Shown: piece by piece, positions 42,945-51,577 of the stretch | Layout of the letters: each line of letters begins with the position of its first letter | Position numbering within the stretch: position 1 is the stretch's first letter | Assembly: GCA_036556145.1 (NCBI GenBank) | Contig: DATBKB010000095.1 | Span: forward strand, 1 to 64,000 | Origin: JACDAV01 sp036556145 | GTDB taxonomy: Bacteria > Chloroflexota > Limnocylindria > Limnocylindrales > CSP1-4 | DNA length: 64,000 nt | Direction of reading: 5' to 3' | Program-made: the position numbers and the translations under genes | Notes under the pieces: generated by a model | Databases searched by the model: none | What the model saw: only the letters and a program-made list of their open reading frames with translations | What the model was told of the DNA's origin: nothing

Positions 42945-43525
42945 CGGCGCCCGCCCCGGCCGGGCGTGTACTCGCCGCCGATCACCGGCTCGATGAGCCC
43001 GAAGTCACCATCGTCACGGCGGTACAGGACGCCGACGCGCTCGGTCTCGGCGTTGACGAACACGAAGAACTCGTGACCGAGCTCCTCCATCCGGGCGATG
43101 GCGTCCTCCTCGAACATTGGCTCGATCGCGAAGCGCTTGACCTTGACGATGCGGCGATCGCGGTCCGGCTCGGCCGTGCCGTCGGCGATGCGGCGGAGCA
43201 GGGCCTTCTCCTCGACCGGACGAGCCCGGACGCGGGGCTTCTCCTTGAAGTCGACCGCCCGCCGCTCGATCTTGTCGACGACCGTGTCGATGCCGGCCTC
43301 GTGGCTCACGCCGGCCGCGTGGCCGCGGAGCGTCTGGCCGTCGATGACGAGCGTGACCTCCACGATGTGGGAGTCGTCGGCGCTGCGATGCTGCTCGACG
43401 GAGAGCTCGACGATCGCATCGCTGCGGTCGTCGAGGATGCGTTCCATCCGTCGCAGGCGCTTCTCGGCGTATCGTCTGACCCGGTCGGGGACGGCGATGT
43501 TCTTGCCCTTGACGATCGTCCGCAC
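42941..43525 (-). CDS. hpf: Long ribosome hibernation promoting factor
   Basis: 194 residues. The N-terminal RaiA/HPF domain (VRTIVKGKNIAVPDRVRRYAEKRL) binds the decoding region. The C-terminal domain (KRFAIEPMFEEDAIARMEELGHEFFVFVNAETERVGVLYRRDDGDFGLIEP) dimerises 70S into 100S particles, so this is the long form usual in Gram-positives. The GTG start lies after GGGAGGTGGTC. Another GTG two codons upstream is possible. Confidence 0.95.
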   Translation of the reverse strand: MRTIVKGKNIAVPDRVRRYAEKRLRRMERILDDRSDAIVELSVEQHRSADDSHIVEVTLVIDGQTLRGHAAGVSHEAGIDTVVDKIERRAVDFKEKPRVRARPVEEKALLRRIADGTAEPDRDRRIVKVKRFAIEPMFEEDAIARMEELGHEFFVFVNAETERVGVLYRRDDGDFGLIEPVIGGEYTPGRGGRR

Positions 43526-43584
43526 GACCACCTCCCGGCGTCCGAGTATAGGCCGCTCCGGGGTTCGCTCAGCGGCGTCCGGCG

Positions 43585-44268
43585 TCACCGCTCCCGGGCG
43601 ACAGCGACCGCCGACACGGCCATGGCGCCGGCCTCGAGCAGCGGCTCGGCACAGGCGGCGAGCGTTGCACCGGTCGTGATGACGTCGTCGACGAGCACGA
43701 CCCAGCGGCCGCGGAGCCAGGCATTCGCGTCCCGGCGTCCCGACCTGAGCCGGAACGCACCGCGGACGTTCGTCGCCCGTGTCCGGCGGTCGAGGTCGAA
43801 CTGGGCGGTCGTCGCCCGGGTCCGCTCGAGGGCGAGGTCGGCCGGCAGCCGCAGCTCGCGCGCCGTCGCCGACGCGATGAGCTCCGCCTGGTCGTAGCCA
43901 CGCGCGCGCCGCCGGTCCGCGTGGACCGGCACCGGCACGATGACGTCCCCACCGGCGGCGGCACGGGCCCAGCGCCGCGCAACGGCCGCCCCAAGGGGCT
44001 CGGCCAGGCGGCGCTCGCCGCCGTACTTCAGCTGGTGAAGCGCCTTGCGCACGACGCCGCCGAACGGCGCGCACCACTCGAGCTGGAGCAGCGGCACGGG
44101 GATCGTCGCCGGCAGGCCGATCGGCACGCCCGGGGGCAGCGTGAGCCGGGCGTCGAGCGCGGGCGCGCACGACGAGCAGATCGGCTCGCCTTCGCGCCCG
44201 CAACCGGGACACGCCGGCGGCAACGCCAGGTCGAGGAGGCGGCCCGCGAGCGGTCGGAGGAGCGCCAC
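43585..44268 (-). CDS. comF: ComF family phosphoribosyltransferase-like protein
   Basis: 227 residues. A zinc-ribbon N-terminus with Cys20/Cys23 and Cys31/Cys34 (CPGCGREGEPICSSC) precedes a type I PRTase domain with VIVPVPVHADRRRARGYDQAELIA and the PRPP motif VVLVDDVITTGATLAAC. ComF assists DNA uptake in transformable bacteria but is widespread, and its substrate is unknown. It lies at the downstream end of the Tad pilus locus. The GTG start gives the normal length. Confidence 0.9.
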   Translation of the reverse strand: MALLRPLAGRLLDLALPPACPGCGREGEPICSSCAPALDARLTLPPGVPIGLPATIPVPLLQLEWCAPFGGVVRKALHQLKYGGERRLAEPLGAAVARRWARAAAGGDVIVPVPVHADRRRARGYDQAELIASATARELRLPADLALERTRATTAQFDLDRRTRATNVRGAFRLRSGRRDANAWLRGRWVVLVDDVITTGATLAACAEPLLEAGAMAVSAVAVARER

Positions 44269-44354
44269 CGCGAGATCATCGCGACCGGCGCTTACCGCGC
44301 GGTTGCGAGCTCGAGCCCGCCCTCGCGTACTCGACCGCGCCGTGGCCCGGCCGG

Positions 44355-44741
44355 TCAGTCCGGCGACGAGCCCTCGAGCGCGATGACGTCGCCGACGGCC
44401 GTGCCGGTCGCGTCGATCGTGCCCGCCGGCAGCTCGAGGACGCCGTCGGCCGCGCGGACGAGCGGCACGATCCCGAGCCACGGCCGGAGCGAGCGGTGGA
44501 CGGAGACGACGTGGCGCGCGCCGCGATCGTCGGCCCGACCGACGAAGACCGCATCGATCGGGAAGCGCATGAACATCATGTGGATGCCGTTGCTGGCGGG
44601 CAGCCACAGGCCGGCGCCGTCGCCGAGCGCGGCCCGGCCCATGAGGCCCAGGAACTTCGCCCACAGCCCGGCCGCGGTCTCGAGGCGCGCCGCCAGGACC
44701 CGGTGCCGGGTGACGTTGCGGGCGACGGTCGGATAGGTCAC
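44355..44741 (-). CDS. DUF192 family protein
   Basis: 128 residues. KFLGLMGRAAL, GIHMMFMRFPIDAVFV and DGVLELPAGTIDATG are the DUF192 pattern. The family is small, beta-rich and of unknown function, often secreted; no signal peptide is seen here. It lies 25 bp after tadC on the same strand, so it may be the last pilus-operon gene or only a neighbour. Confidence 0.85.
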   Translation of the reverse strand: MTYPTVARNVTRHRVLAARLETAAGLWAKFLGLMGRAALGDGAGLWLPASNGIHMMFMRFPIDAVFVGRADDRGARHVVSVHRSLRPWLGIVPLVRAADGVLELPAGTIDATGTAVGDVIALEGSSPD

Positions 44742-44766
44742 GACGGTCCCCCGGGGAGTGAGCGGC

Positions 44767-45693
44767 TCAGTTCCCCAGGTTCTGCATGATGAGGATCAGG
44801 GCCGGCCCGAGGATGACGATGAAGAGCGACGGGAAGATGCACCCGACGAGCGGGAAGAGCATCTTGATCGGCGCCTTCGCCGCCTGCTCCTCGGCACGCT
44901 GCCGGCGCTCGATTCGCAGCTGCTCCGACTGGACCTGGAGCACCTTCGAGATCGACACGCCGAGCTGCTCGGCCTGGATGATCGCACCGATGAAGTTCGT
45001 CAGCGCCGAGACGTCGGTGCGCGGGACGATGTCGCGGAGCGCGTCGCGGCGCGCCTTGCCGACACGGATCTCGGCCAGCGCCCGGCGGAACTCGTCGGTC
45101 AGCGGGCCCTTGAGCTTCTCGACGACCTTGCCGAGGGCGCCGTCGAAGCCGAGGCCGGCCCGGACGGAGATCGTCAGGAGGTCGAGCGCGTCGGGGATCT
45201 GGAGGAGGATCGCCTTCTGGCGGGCCCGCACGCGGCCACCCAGCCAGAACTCCGGCAGCGTGTAGCCGAGGAGCAGGCCGACGCCACCCAGGCCGAGGCC
45301 CATCGTGAGGTTGCGGCCGAGCAGGCCGATCAGGACGAAGAAGATGCCGGCGCCGACGAGGGCGCCGATCGCCTTGATGCCCAGCCAGTCGCCGACGCGG
45401 AGGTTGCCCGGGTGGCCGGCGAGGGCGAGGCGCTTCTCGGTCCGCTCCGTGAACGACTGGCTCGTGACGCGGGCGACCGCGCCCGACAGCTGCATCGCCA
45501 GCGGGCGCAGCGTCCGCTCGAGGAACGGCTGCTGGAGCTCGAGCTCCTCGAGGTTCTTCGCCTGCATCGTGCCCAGCTGGGTCAGCCGGGCCTGAACCGG
45601 GTCGACCGACGACGAGCCGGCGAGCCCGAGGAAGATCAGCAGGATCGCCAGCGCGGCGACCCCGGCAATGACGATCGGCAGGATTGCGGGCAT
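44767..45693 (-). CDS. tadC: Tad pilus inner-membrane platform protein TadC
   Basis: 308 residues with a T2SSF domain (KAILLQIPDALDLLTISVRAGLGFDGALGKVVEKLKGPLTDEFRRAL, then GVSISKVLQVQSEQLRIERRQRAEEQAAKAPIKMLFPLV). Hydrophobic segments lie at the N-terminus, in the middle and at the C-terminus. It forms the assembly platform with TadB. It lies 4 nt after tadB. Confidence 0.94.
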   Translation of the reverse strand: MPAILPIVIAGVAALAILLIFLGLAGSSSVDPVQARLTQLGTMQAKNLEELELQQPFLERTLRPLAMQLSGAVARVTSQSFTERTEKRLALAGHPGNLRVGDWLGIKAIGALVGAGIFFVLIGLLGRNLTMGLGLGGVGLLLGYTLPEFWLGGRVRARQKAILLQIPDALDLLTISVRAGLGFDGALGKVVEKLKGPLTDEFRRALAEIRVGKARRDALRDIVPRTDVSALTNFIGAIIQAEQLGVSISKVLQVQSEQLRIERRQRAEEQAAKAPIKMLFPLVGCIFPSLFIVILGPALILIMQNLGN

Positions 45694-45697
45694 CTGC

Positions 45698-46708
45698 TCA
45701 GACCTCGATGTCGACGATCTTGCGGATGAGCATGAACCCGATGAACATCATGAACAGGCCGAAGGCCATGATGATGATCCCGGCCGGCAGGCCGAGGATC
45801 CCGGGCGGATTCGCGAACATCGGGTCGAAGAACTTGGGGGCGGCGACGAAGATGAAGCCGGCGAGGCCGATCGGCAGGAAGCCGACGACGTAGCCCGACA
45901 GCCGCTGCTGCGCCGTCAGCGTGCGAATCTCGCCCTTGATCCGGATCCGCTCGCGGATCGTGTACGCGATGGAGTCGAGGATCTCGGCGAGGTTGCCACC
46001 GACGGTGTGCTGGATCGAGATCGCCGTCGCCATCAGCTCGAGGTCGTCCGACCGCACGCGGCGGACCATGTTCTCGAGCGCCTGCTCGAACGGCAGGCCG
46101 AGGTTGACCTCACGGATGACGCGGCCGAACTCGGTCGAGACCGGCGGCCGCGACTCGCGGACGACGAGCTCGATCGCCTGGAGGAACGACGAGCCGGCGC
46201 GCAGCGCGTTGGCGATGAGGGTGATCGTGTCAGGCAGCTGCTTGTCGAACGCCCGGAGGCGTCCGCTCTTGCGCCGGGTGAGCCACATCCGCGGCATGAT
46301 GAAGCCCAGGAGCGCGGCCACGAGCAGCGCGACCGGGCTGCGCAGCGCGGGCAGGCCCAGGGACAGCGCGACGAACAGCATCGGCGTGCCGACGATCGAG
46401 CCGGCCCAGATGCCGAGGAACTCGCTCACCTTGAGCTTGAGGTCGGCTCGCGCGATCTCCCGGGCGAGGTTCGCACCGAAGTCCCGCTGCTCGACGACCT
46501 TGTTGAGCTGGGTCAGCGCCGCGCTCTGGGCGAGGATGTCGGCCAGGCCGCCCTGACCCGCCGCGGCCGCCTTCTGGTCACGGCCGGCCGCGTAGCGCTC
46601 GAGGCGGGCGCTGATTCCCGAGCTGCCGCCGGACGTCGCGATTCCGACGGCGATCAGGACGATCGCCAGTGCGGCGACCCCCGCGATCGCAATCGTCATT
46701 CCGTCCAC
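45698..46708 (-). CDS. tadB: Tad pilus inner-membrane platform protein TadB
   Basis: 336 residues with the T2SSF pattern FDKQLPDTITLIANALRAGSSFLQAIELVV and LGLPFEQALENMVRRVRSDDLELMATAISIQHTVGGNLAEILD. The GTG start is preceded by AAGGAGGAA. It is the partner of TadC, encoded immediately downstream; tadA is immediately upstream. Confidence 0.94.
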   Translation of the reverse strand: MDGMTIAIAGVAALAIVLIAVGIATSGGSSGISARLERYAAGRDQKAAAAGQGGLADILAQSAALTQLNKVVEQRDFGANLAREIARADLKLKVSEFLGIWAGSIVGTPMLFVALSLGLPALRSPVALLVAALLGFIMPRMWLTRRKSGRLRAFDKQLPDTITLIANALRAGSSFLQAIELVVRESRPPVSTEFGRVIREVNLGLPFEQALENMVRRVRSDDLELMATAISIQHTVGGNLAEILDSIAYTIRERIRIKGEIRTLTAQQRLSGYVVGFLPIGLAGFIFVAAPKFFDPMFANPPGILGLPAGIIIMAFGLFMMFIGFMLIRKIVDIEV

Positions 46709-46728
46709 GAGCGCTTCCTCCTTCCGAC

Positions 46729-48141
46729 CTAGTAGGCGAAGCCGAAGATGTTCGGGGCGAGGTGGATGCCCATGACCTCGAACTTCTCGACGAACTTCGG
46801 CCGGATCCCGGTCGGCTTGAGGCGACCCTGGATCTTGCCGTCGACGACGCCCGTCTGCTCGAAGACGAAGACGTCCTGCATGACGATGACGTCGCCTTCC
46901 ATGCCCTGGACCTCGGTGATGTTCGTGATCTTCCGGGTCCCGTCCTTGAGGCGGCTCTGGTGGACGATGAGGTCCACCGCCGAGGAGATCTGCTCACGGA
47001 TGGCGCGGACCGGCAGGTCGACGCCGGCCATGAGCACCATCGTCTCGAGGCGCGACAGCATGTCGCGCGGCGAGTTGGCGTGACCGGTCGACATCGACCC
47101 GTCGTGGCCGGTGTTCATCGCCTGGAGCATGTCGAGCGCCTCGCCGGCGCGGCACTCTCCGACGATGATCCGGTCGGGCCGCATTCGGAGGGAGTTGCGG
47201 ACGAGCTCCCGGATCGGGATCGCGCCCTTGCCTTCGATGTTCGGCGGCCGCGACTCGAGGGTGACGACGTGCTCCTGTCGAAGCTGGAGCTCGGCCGCGT
47301 CCTCGATCGTGACGATCCGCTCATCGTTCGGAATGAACGAGGAGAGGACGTTGAGGGTCGTGGTCTTGCCCGAGCCGGTACCGCCGGAGACGAAGATGTT
47401 CAGCCGGGCCTCGACGCAGGCGCGGAGGAAGTCGAACATGTCCGGCGTCGCCGTCCCGAAGCGGACGAGGTCGTCGACCGTGAACGGGCTGGCCGAGAAC
47501 TTCCGGATCGTGATGACGGGGCCGACGAGCGACAGGGGCGGGATGATCGCGTTGACGCGCGAGCCGTCGGTCAGGCGGGCGTCGACCATCGGGCTCGACT
47601 CGTCGACGCGGCGTCCGATCGGGGCGATGATCCGATCGATGATCCGCATGACGTGGTCGTCGTTCTGGAACACGACGTTCGTCAGCTCGAGGCGGCCGCT
47701 GCGCTCGATGTAGACCTGACGCGGGCCGTTGACCATGACTTCGGAGATCGACTCGTCGCGGAGGAGCGGCTCGAGCGGGCCGAGGCCGATGATCTCGTCG
47801 GTGATCTGCTCGAGCATTCGGACCCGCTCGGCGCGGGTCAGGGCCAGGCCCTCCTCGTCGATGACCTTGCCGAAGATCTCCTCGATCTGGCGGCGAACCT
47901 CGACCTGGTTGGACAGGTCGAGCTTGGGGTCGAGGTCCTGGATGACGCGGTTCTGGATCCGGAACTTGACGTCCCGGAACGACTCGCGGACAGGGCCCTG
48001 GGCCATCAGCCGGGCCGCGGACGTCGCGGGCGGGCCGCCGCTCGGGGGCGTCGGCGCGGCCGGCGAGCCGGCGCCGGACCCAGCGGGCGTGGCCGGGCCA
48101 CTGCCCGGTCGGGCGGACTCGATTCGCTTCAGGAGGGACAT
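46729..48141 (-). CDS. tadA: Tad pilus assembly ATPase TadA (CpaF)
   Basis: 470 residues, hexameric secretion ATPase that powers pilus extension and, in Tad systems, retraction. After a Pro/Gly-rich N-terminus (about 10-45) come the N-terminal domain (GLGPLEPLLRDESISEVMVNGP) and the RecA-like domain: Walker A GGTGSGKT at 253-260, the Asp box VTIEDAAELQL, Walker B RIIVGECRAGEALDMLQAMNTGHDGS and the His box STGHANS. Confidence 0.97.
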   Translation of the reverse strand: MSLLKRIESARPGSGPATPAGSGAGSPAAPTPPSGGPPATSAARLMAQGPVRESFRDVKFRIQNRVIQDLDPKLDLSNQVEVRRQIEEIFGKVIDEEGLALTRAERVRMLEQITDEIIGLGPLEPLLRDESISEVMVNGPRQVYIERSGRLELTNVVFQNDDHVMRIIDRIIAPIGRRVDESSPMVDARLTDGSRVNAIIPPLSLVGPVITIRKFSASPFTVDDLVRFGTATPDMFDFLRACVEARLNIFVSGGTGSGKTTTLNVLSSFIPNDERIVTIEDAAELQLRQEHVVTLESRPPNIEGKGAIPIRELVRNSLRMRPDRIIVGECRAGEALDMLQAMNTGHDGSMSTGHANSPRDMLSRLETMVLMAGVDLPVRAIREQISSAVDLIVHQSRLKDGTRKITNITEVQGMEGDVIVMQDVFVFEQTGVVDGKIQGRLKPTGIRPKFVEKFEVMGIHLAPNIFGFAY

Positions 48142-48188
48142 CGCTCAGACCCCTTTCGCCCCGCAGGGGCGTGCTTCGACCACCGTCA

Positions 48189-49430
48189 TCACCGCCATGC
48201 GAAGAGAGACTTCCGGGCAGCCGGCTTCTGCGGCTCGGCCGCGGGCACCGGCTCGCGCTCGCCGACCACGGCGGCGGCGAGCCGAAGGATGTCGTGCGAG
48301 ACCTGCGCCTCGCGGTTGCTCAGGAAGAAGGGCACGCCGCGGTTGAGCGCGTAGACGACGCTCCGGCCGTCGCTGACGATCGTGTGATCGACCTTGCGGC
48401 CGATCGAGTTCTCGACGTCGGTGACCTTGATCCCGAGCGTTGAGTCGGCCCGATTGAGGACGAGGCGAACCTTGCCCGTCTCGTAGCCGAGCTGCTCCGC
48501 GACCTCCAGGAAGAGGCGCATGTTCTTGATGCTCGTGATCTCGAGGCTGAGCATCGTCAGGATGATGTCGGCGCTGTCGAGGATGCCGAGGGTCGTGTCG
48601 TTGAACCACGACGTGCAGTCGACGACGACGAGGTCGTGCTTCGCCCGGAGCGCCTCGAGGACCTTCTTGACGCCGGACGGGTTGATGAGCTCGGCCATCT
48701 CGGGGGACGGTGGGGCGAGCAGGACGCCGATGCCGGCGGAGTGGTTGATGACGAAGGTATCGAGCGAGTCGGCCTCGCCCGCCTCGAGCTCCGGCACGAG
48801 GTCGGCGATCGACTTGTTGCGGGGGTTGAGGTTGAGGAGCACGCCGACGTCGCCGAACTGGAACGAGCCGTCGACGAGGACGACGTCCTTGCCGAGCTCG
48901 GTCGCCGCGGCCACCGCGAGGTTCACGGCGACCGTCGTGCGGCCGACGCCGCCCTTCGGGCTGAAGACCGCGACGAGGATCCCGGGATCGCGGGACGGGC
49001 CGTCGGTCCCGCTCGCGACCGGCACGGCCGCGGCCATCCGCGACAGCTTCTCCCGCTCGCGGATGTAGACCTGCCGGATCGAGGCGGTCAGCTCGTCGCT
49101 GCTGAACGGCTTGACGAGGAACTCGCGCGCGCCGGCGAGCATCGAGCGCCGAAGGTAGTCGGCCTCGCCCTGGACGGACATCATGACGACCGATGCCGTC
49201 GGCGCCCGCGCGGCGAGCTGTTCGGTCGTGCTGATGCCGTCCATGTCCGGCATGTTGATGTCCATCAGCACGACGTCCGGCTGGAGCTTCACGGCGAGCT
49301 CGATCGCCTCGCCACCCGACGACGCGGACCCGACCACCTCGATGTCGGCCTCGAAGCCGAGGAGCTTGGTCAGGTGATCCCGCGTCTCCGGGATGTCGTC
49401 GACGATCAGGACCTTGATCTGGTCGGCCAT
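48189..49430 (-). CDS. cpaE: CpaE/TadZ-like pilus localisation ATPase with intact receiver domain
   Basis: 413 residues. Residues 1-125 are a response-regulator receiver with the acidic pair at 11-12, phospho-acceptor Asp57 (VVLMDINMPDMDG) and Lys107 (FLVKPFS). Residues 150-395 form a MinD/ParA-type ATPase with deviant Walker A KGGVGRTT (159-166). Known CpaE/TadZ proteins place the Tad machine in the cell; many have a degenerate receiver, whereas this one keeps all key residues. It lies between cpaB and tadA. Confidence 0.92.
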   Translation of the reverse strand: MADQIKVLIVDDIPETRDHLTKLLGFEADIEVVGSASSGGEAIELAVKLQPDVVLMDINMPDMDGISTTEQLAARAPTASVVMMSVQGEADYLRRSMLAGAREFLVKPFSSDELTASIRQVYIREREKLSRMAAAVPVASGTDGPSRDPGILVAVFSPKGGVGRTTVAVNLAVAAATELGKDVVLVDGSFQFGDVGVLLNLNPRNKSIADLVPELEAGEADSLDTFVINHSAGIGVLLAPPSPEMAELINPSGVKKVLEALRAKHDLVVVDCTSWFNDTTLGILDSADIILTMLSLEITSIKNMRLFLEVAEQLGYETGKVRLVLNRADSTLGIKVTDVENSIGRKVDHTIVSDGRSVVYALNRGVPFFLSNREAQVSHDILRLAAAVVGEREPVPAAEPQKPAARKSLFAWR

Positions 49431-49558
49431 CTGGGAGCTGTCAGTTCCCTAGCGAGACTTGCGATGGATGGGAGCGACGGGCGCGGGACGTTGCGTCCGC
49501 GCGCCCGTCGGGGCCTGTCCGGGGAGCCGGCCGCCCCTGGCGACCGCTCGATCGGTGA

Positions 49559-50440
49559 CTACTGCCGCTCCGGCAGGATTGCTTCGACGAGCTGCGGGAT
49601 GAGGACGTCGTACTCGTCGACGAGGACCCGCAGGGTCACGCCGGTCGTGCCGGCCGCCTCGCCGGGGATGACGTTGCCCTGCTCGTCGCGGAAGTCGTTC
49701 GGCGAGCGCAGGACGAGCGACACCGTGCCGTCCATCTGGGCGAACTTGATGACCTCGGCCTGCTGCGGCGTCACCGAGAGGATGACGATCTCCTGCTGGC
49801 CGGTGAGGGTCACGCCCTGCTCACCCTGGGTCTGGCCCTCGGTCGTCTCCCGCGGCGGGAGCAGGGTGCCGATGACCTGCATGCCCTGGAGCAGCAACTT
49901 GACGCTGGTGGCGTTGATGCCCGAGACGACGTTGATCGTGTCGTCCGACGGGTTGAGCGTGACGACCGGGAACTTGTCGGTGCCGAAGCCGACGAGCAGG
50001 TCGACGTAGTCACCCTGTCGGATGACGGTGCCGACGCCCGAGACCTGGTCGACCTGGATCGCGATCGCGCGCTGTCCGGGCGGCACCGTGACGTTGATGA
50101 GGCCGGTCGAAGCTCCGGTATCGAAGTCGCGGGCCGTCAGCTGCTTGCCGGCCGCGATGTCCTGACGGGCGATCTTGCCGAGCAGGAGGCTGGCGTCCGG
50201 GAAGGCCTGCGCGTCACGCTGGGTGACCGCGAGGTTCTTGCTGGTGAGCATGTCCGCGGTGATCGGCGTGCCGAGCGCGATGGCTCGGGCGGCGAACACC
50301 GTCGGGAGCTGCGATGGCGTCTGCGTGCCGCCGCCGCCACCGCGGTCGCCCTGGAAGACGACCACGATTCCGACGAAGGCGACGATCGCGAGGAAGACGC
50401 CGATGAGCAGGACGAGCCGATTCGAGCGCTTCAAGTGCAT
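49559..50440 (-). CDS. cpaB: Tad pilus assembly protein CpaB (RcpC), SAF domain
   Basis: 293 residues. An N-terminal membrane anchor (LVLLIGVFLAIVAFVGIVVVF) and Gly-rich linker precede a SAF domain (VFAARAIALGTPITADMLTSKNLAVT, LLGKIARQDIAAGKQLTARDF) and the RcpC region (GQRAIAIQVDQVSGVGTVIRQGDYVDLLV). In diderms CpaB contacts the secretin; here no secretin is present, so it probably acts in the thick wall. It begins the cpaB-cpaE-tadABC transcription unit, directly after the repeat block. Confidence 0.93.
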   Translation of the reverse strand: MHLKRSNRLVLLIGVFLAIVAFVGIVVVFQGDRGGGGGTQTPSQLPTVFAARAIALGTPITADMLTSKNLAVTQRDAQAFPDASLLLGKIARQDIAAGKQLTARDFDTGASTGLINVTVPPGQRAIAIQVDQVSGVGTVIRQGDYVDLLVGFGTDKFPVVTLNPSDDTINVVSGINATSVKLLLQGMQVIGTLLPPRETTEGQTQGEQGVTLTGQQEIVILSVTPQQAEVIKFAQMDGTVSLVLRSPNDFRDEQGNVIPGEAAGTTGVTLRVLVDEYDVLIPQLVEAILPERQ

Positions 50441-50640
50441 TCTCCCCGTGTGTGACAGGTGGCACCATGATGGGGAGGGCCTCGGGGGCCCGCGACTATA
50501 CGGATTGGCTAGGACCCCCGGGAAGATTCGGCAGGAAACGCCGCGTGACGAAAGGTCGCCCGCAAGGTGGCCCTCCGGCCCGACCGGTGCTCAGGCAAGG
50601 TTCGACGCAAGGTCCGGCAGGCCGCGGGCCGGCGCGGGTG

Positions 50641-50795
50641 CTCTCGAGCCGCCCGCGGCGCCCGCTGCGCCTCTGGAGCCGCCCGCGGCGCCTGCTGCGC
50701 CCTCTCGAGCCGAGCGCTGCGCCTGCTGCGCCTCTGGGAGCCGCCCGCGGCGCCCGCTGCGCCCTCTCGAGCCGCCCGCTGCGCCTCCCGCGGGC
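50641..50795. repeat. Degenerate about 30-bp tandem repeat (GAGCCGCCCGCGGCGCC core)
   Basis: About five imperfect copies built on CTCGAGCCGCCCGCGGCG followed by a GCTGCGCCTCTGG-like stretch, with periods of about 27-34 bp. Copies begin near 50643, 50676, 50703, 50738 and 50765. No coding sense is apparent. Confidence 0.8.
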
Positions 50796-50863
50796 CCCCG
50801 CCTTCTCGCAGGTACGCACCCTGCGCGTGGTAGATCGCGGACCGGGCCGCTTCGTCAATCGGC

Positions 50864-51066
50864 TACGCACCAGGTGCGTACCTGAGCCCTCGTTCGCGCC
50901 TTTCGCCCTGCCGCGCGGCGCCAACACGCACCACGTGCGTACCTGAGCCTCGGTCCCGCACGTCGCCTACCCGCGCGGCGCCAACACGCACCGGGTGCGT
51001 ACATGAGTGCTCGTCGGCGCCGTCTGCCCTGCCACGCGGCGCGAACCCGAACCACGTGCGTACCCC
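50864..51066. repeat. Four about 60-bp tandem units each centred on ACGCAC-N3-GTGCGT palindrome
   Basis: Palindromes at 50865-50879 (spacer CAG), 50926-50940 (CAC), 50986-51000 (CGG) and a degenerate one at about 51047-51061 are spaced 61, 60 and 61 bp. Each is flanked by GGCGCCAAC on the left (in two of the units) and by ACCTGAGCC(C)TCG or a variant on the right. A half copy (GGTACGCACC) lies at 50811-50820. The even spacing puts all palindromes on nearly the same DNA face every six turns. Confidence 0.85.
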
Positions 51067-51097
51067 GGCCTCGGTCTGCGACGCTCCGCGGGCAACG

Positions 51098-51133
51098 AAA
51101 AAGCGGCCCGCCGTTCGTCCGGCGGGCCGCTTT
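51098..51133 (-). terminator. Intrinsic terminator after pilin gene 1
   Basis: A 13-bp perfect inverted repeat (AAAGCGGCCCGCC / GGCGGGCCGCTTT) with an 8-nt loop lies 18 nt after the pilin stop. On the minus strand the stem runs into TTTTT, making this a classic rho-independent terminator. Confidence 0.9.
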
Positions 51134-51151
51134 GATTGGCGGTTCAGGGGG

Positions 51152-51346
51152 TCAGGGCGTGACGCTGTCGATCGAGCTGCCGATGACGCTGAGCTTGTCG
51201 CTCACCTGGCTGCCCAGGAACATGAGCGCGGAGATTGCGACGATCGCGATCAGGGCGAGAATGAGTGCGTATTCGGCCAGGCCCTGGCCATCCTCGTCGC
51301 GGCGGATGAGCGAATAGAGCCGGACGAGTGCGGAGCGGATGCCCAC
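51152..51346 (-). CDS. flp: Flp-type pilin 1
   Basis: 64 residues. The prepilin motif DEDG/QGLAEYALILALIAI has cleavage predicted after Gly, with Glu at mature position 5 and Tyr at 6, exactly as in Flp pilins. The hydrophobic helix follows, and the C-terminus is short (SDKLSVIGSSIDSVTP). The GTG start is set by a perfect AAAGGAGGTG 5 nt upstream; longer in-frame extensions lack such a site. It diverges slightly from pilins 2 and 3. Confidence 0.92.
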   Translation of the reverse strand: MGIRSALVRLYSLIRRDEDGQGLAEYALILALIAIVAISALMFLGSQVSDKLSVIGSSIDSVTP

Positions 51347-51522
51347 CAGTTCACCTCCTTTCATCGGAGTCGTTGGCGGACCCGGTTGCCACAGGGCTAC
51401 TGCCGGTCCGGCGCCGCTCGTACAGGCCACACTAGGTTTGCCGGTACGGGTGTCAATGACCCGAATGGGGGGAGTGGTGACGAGGCGCCACGAGCGTCCG
51501 CCACGCTCCCCGGAAGAGTCGA

Positions 51523-51551
51523 ACCGCCGGCCCGACAGGCGGGCCGGCGGT
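51523..51551 (-). terminator. Hairpin after pilin gene 2
   Basis: A 12-bp perfect inverted repeat (ACCGCCGGCCCG / CGGGCCGGCGGT) has a 5-nt loop and lies 26 nt beyond the pilin 2 stop. Confidence 0.75.
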
Positions 51552-51577
51552 CCGGATGGTCGCGAGTCAGGAGGCGA

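Larger units (their letters stand above)
50441..51097. other. Non-coding repeat-rich region between pilin genes and cpaB
   Basis: About 660 bp with no convincing gene on either strand; open frames here follow the repeats and have no recognisable products. It holds two repeat systems (listed separately) and then a pilin terminator. It should include the promoter and control sites of the cpaB operon, transcribed leftward. Confidence 0.75.

Noticed and set aside
44767..48141. Type II secretion / type IVa pilus genes
   Set aside because: The T2SSF proteins and ATPase were first read this way, but the paired tadB/tadC, CpaF-type ATPase, CpaB SAF domain and Flp pilins define a Tad system.
50452..50946. 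Plus-strand 164-residue open frame in the repeat block
   Set aside because: It merely translates the tandem repeats; no ribosome site, domain or hydrophobic pattern supports it. Overlapping frames on both strands are equally open.
50641..51066. CRISPR array
   Set aside because: The repeats are tandem and degenerate with no unique 30-40-bp spacers between identical repeats, and no cas genes are near.
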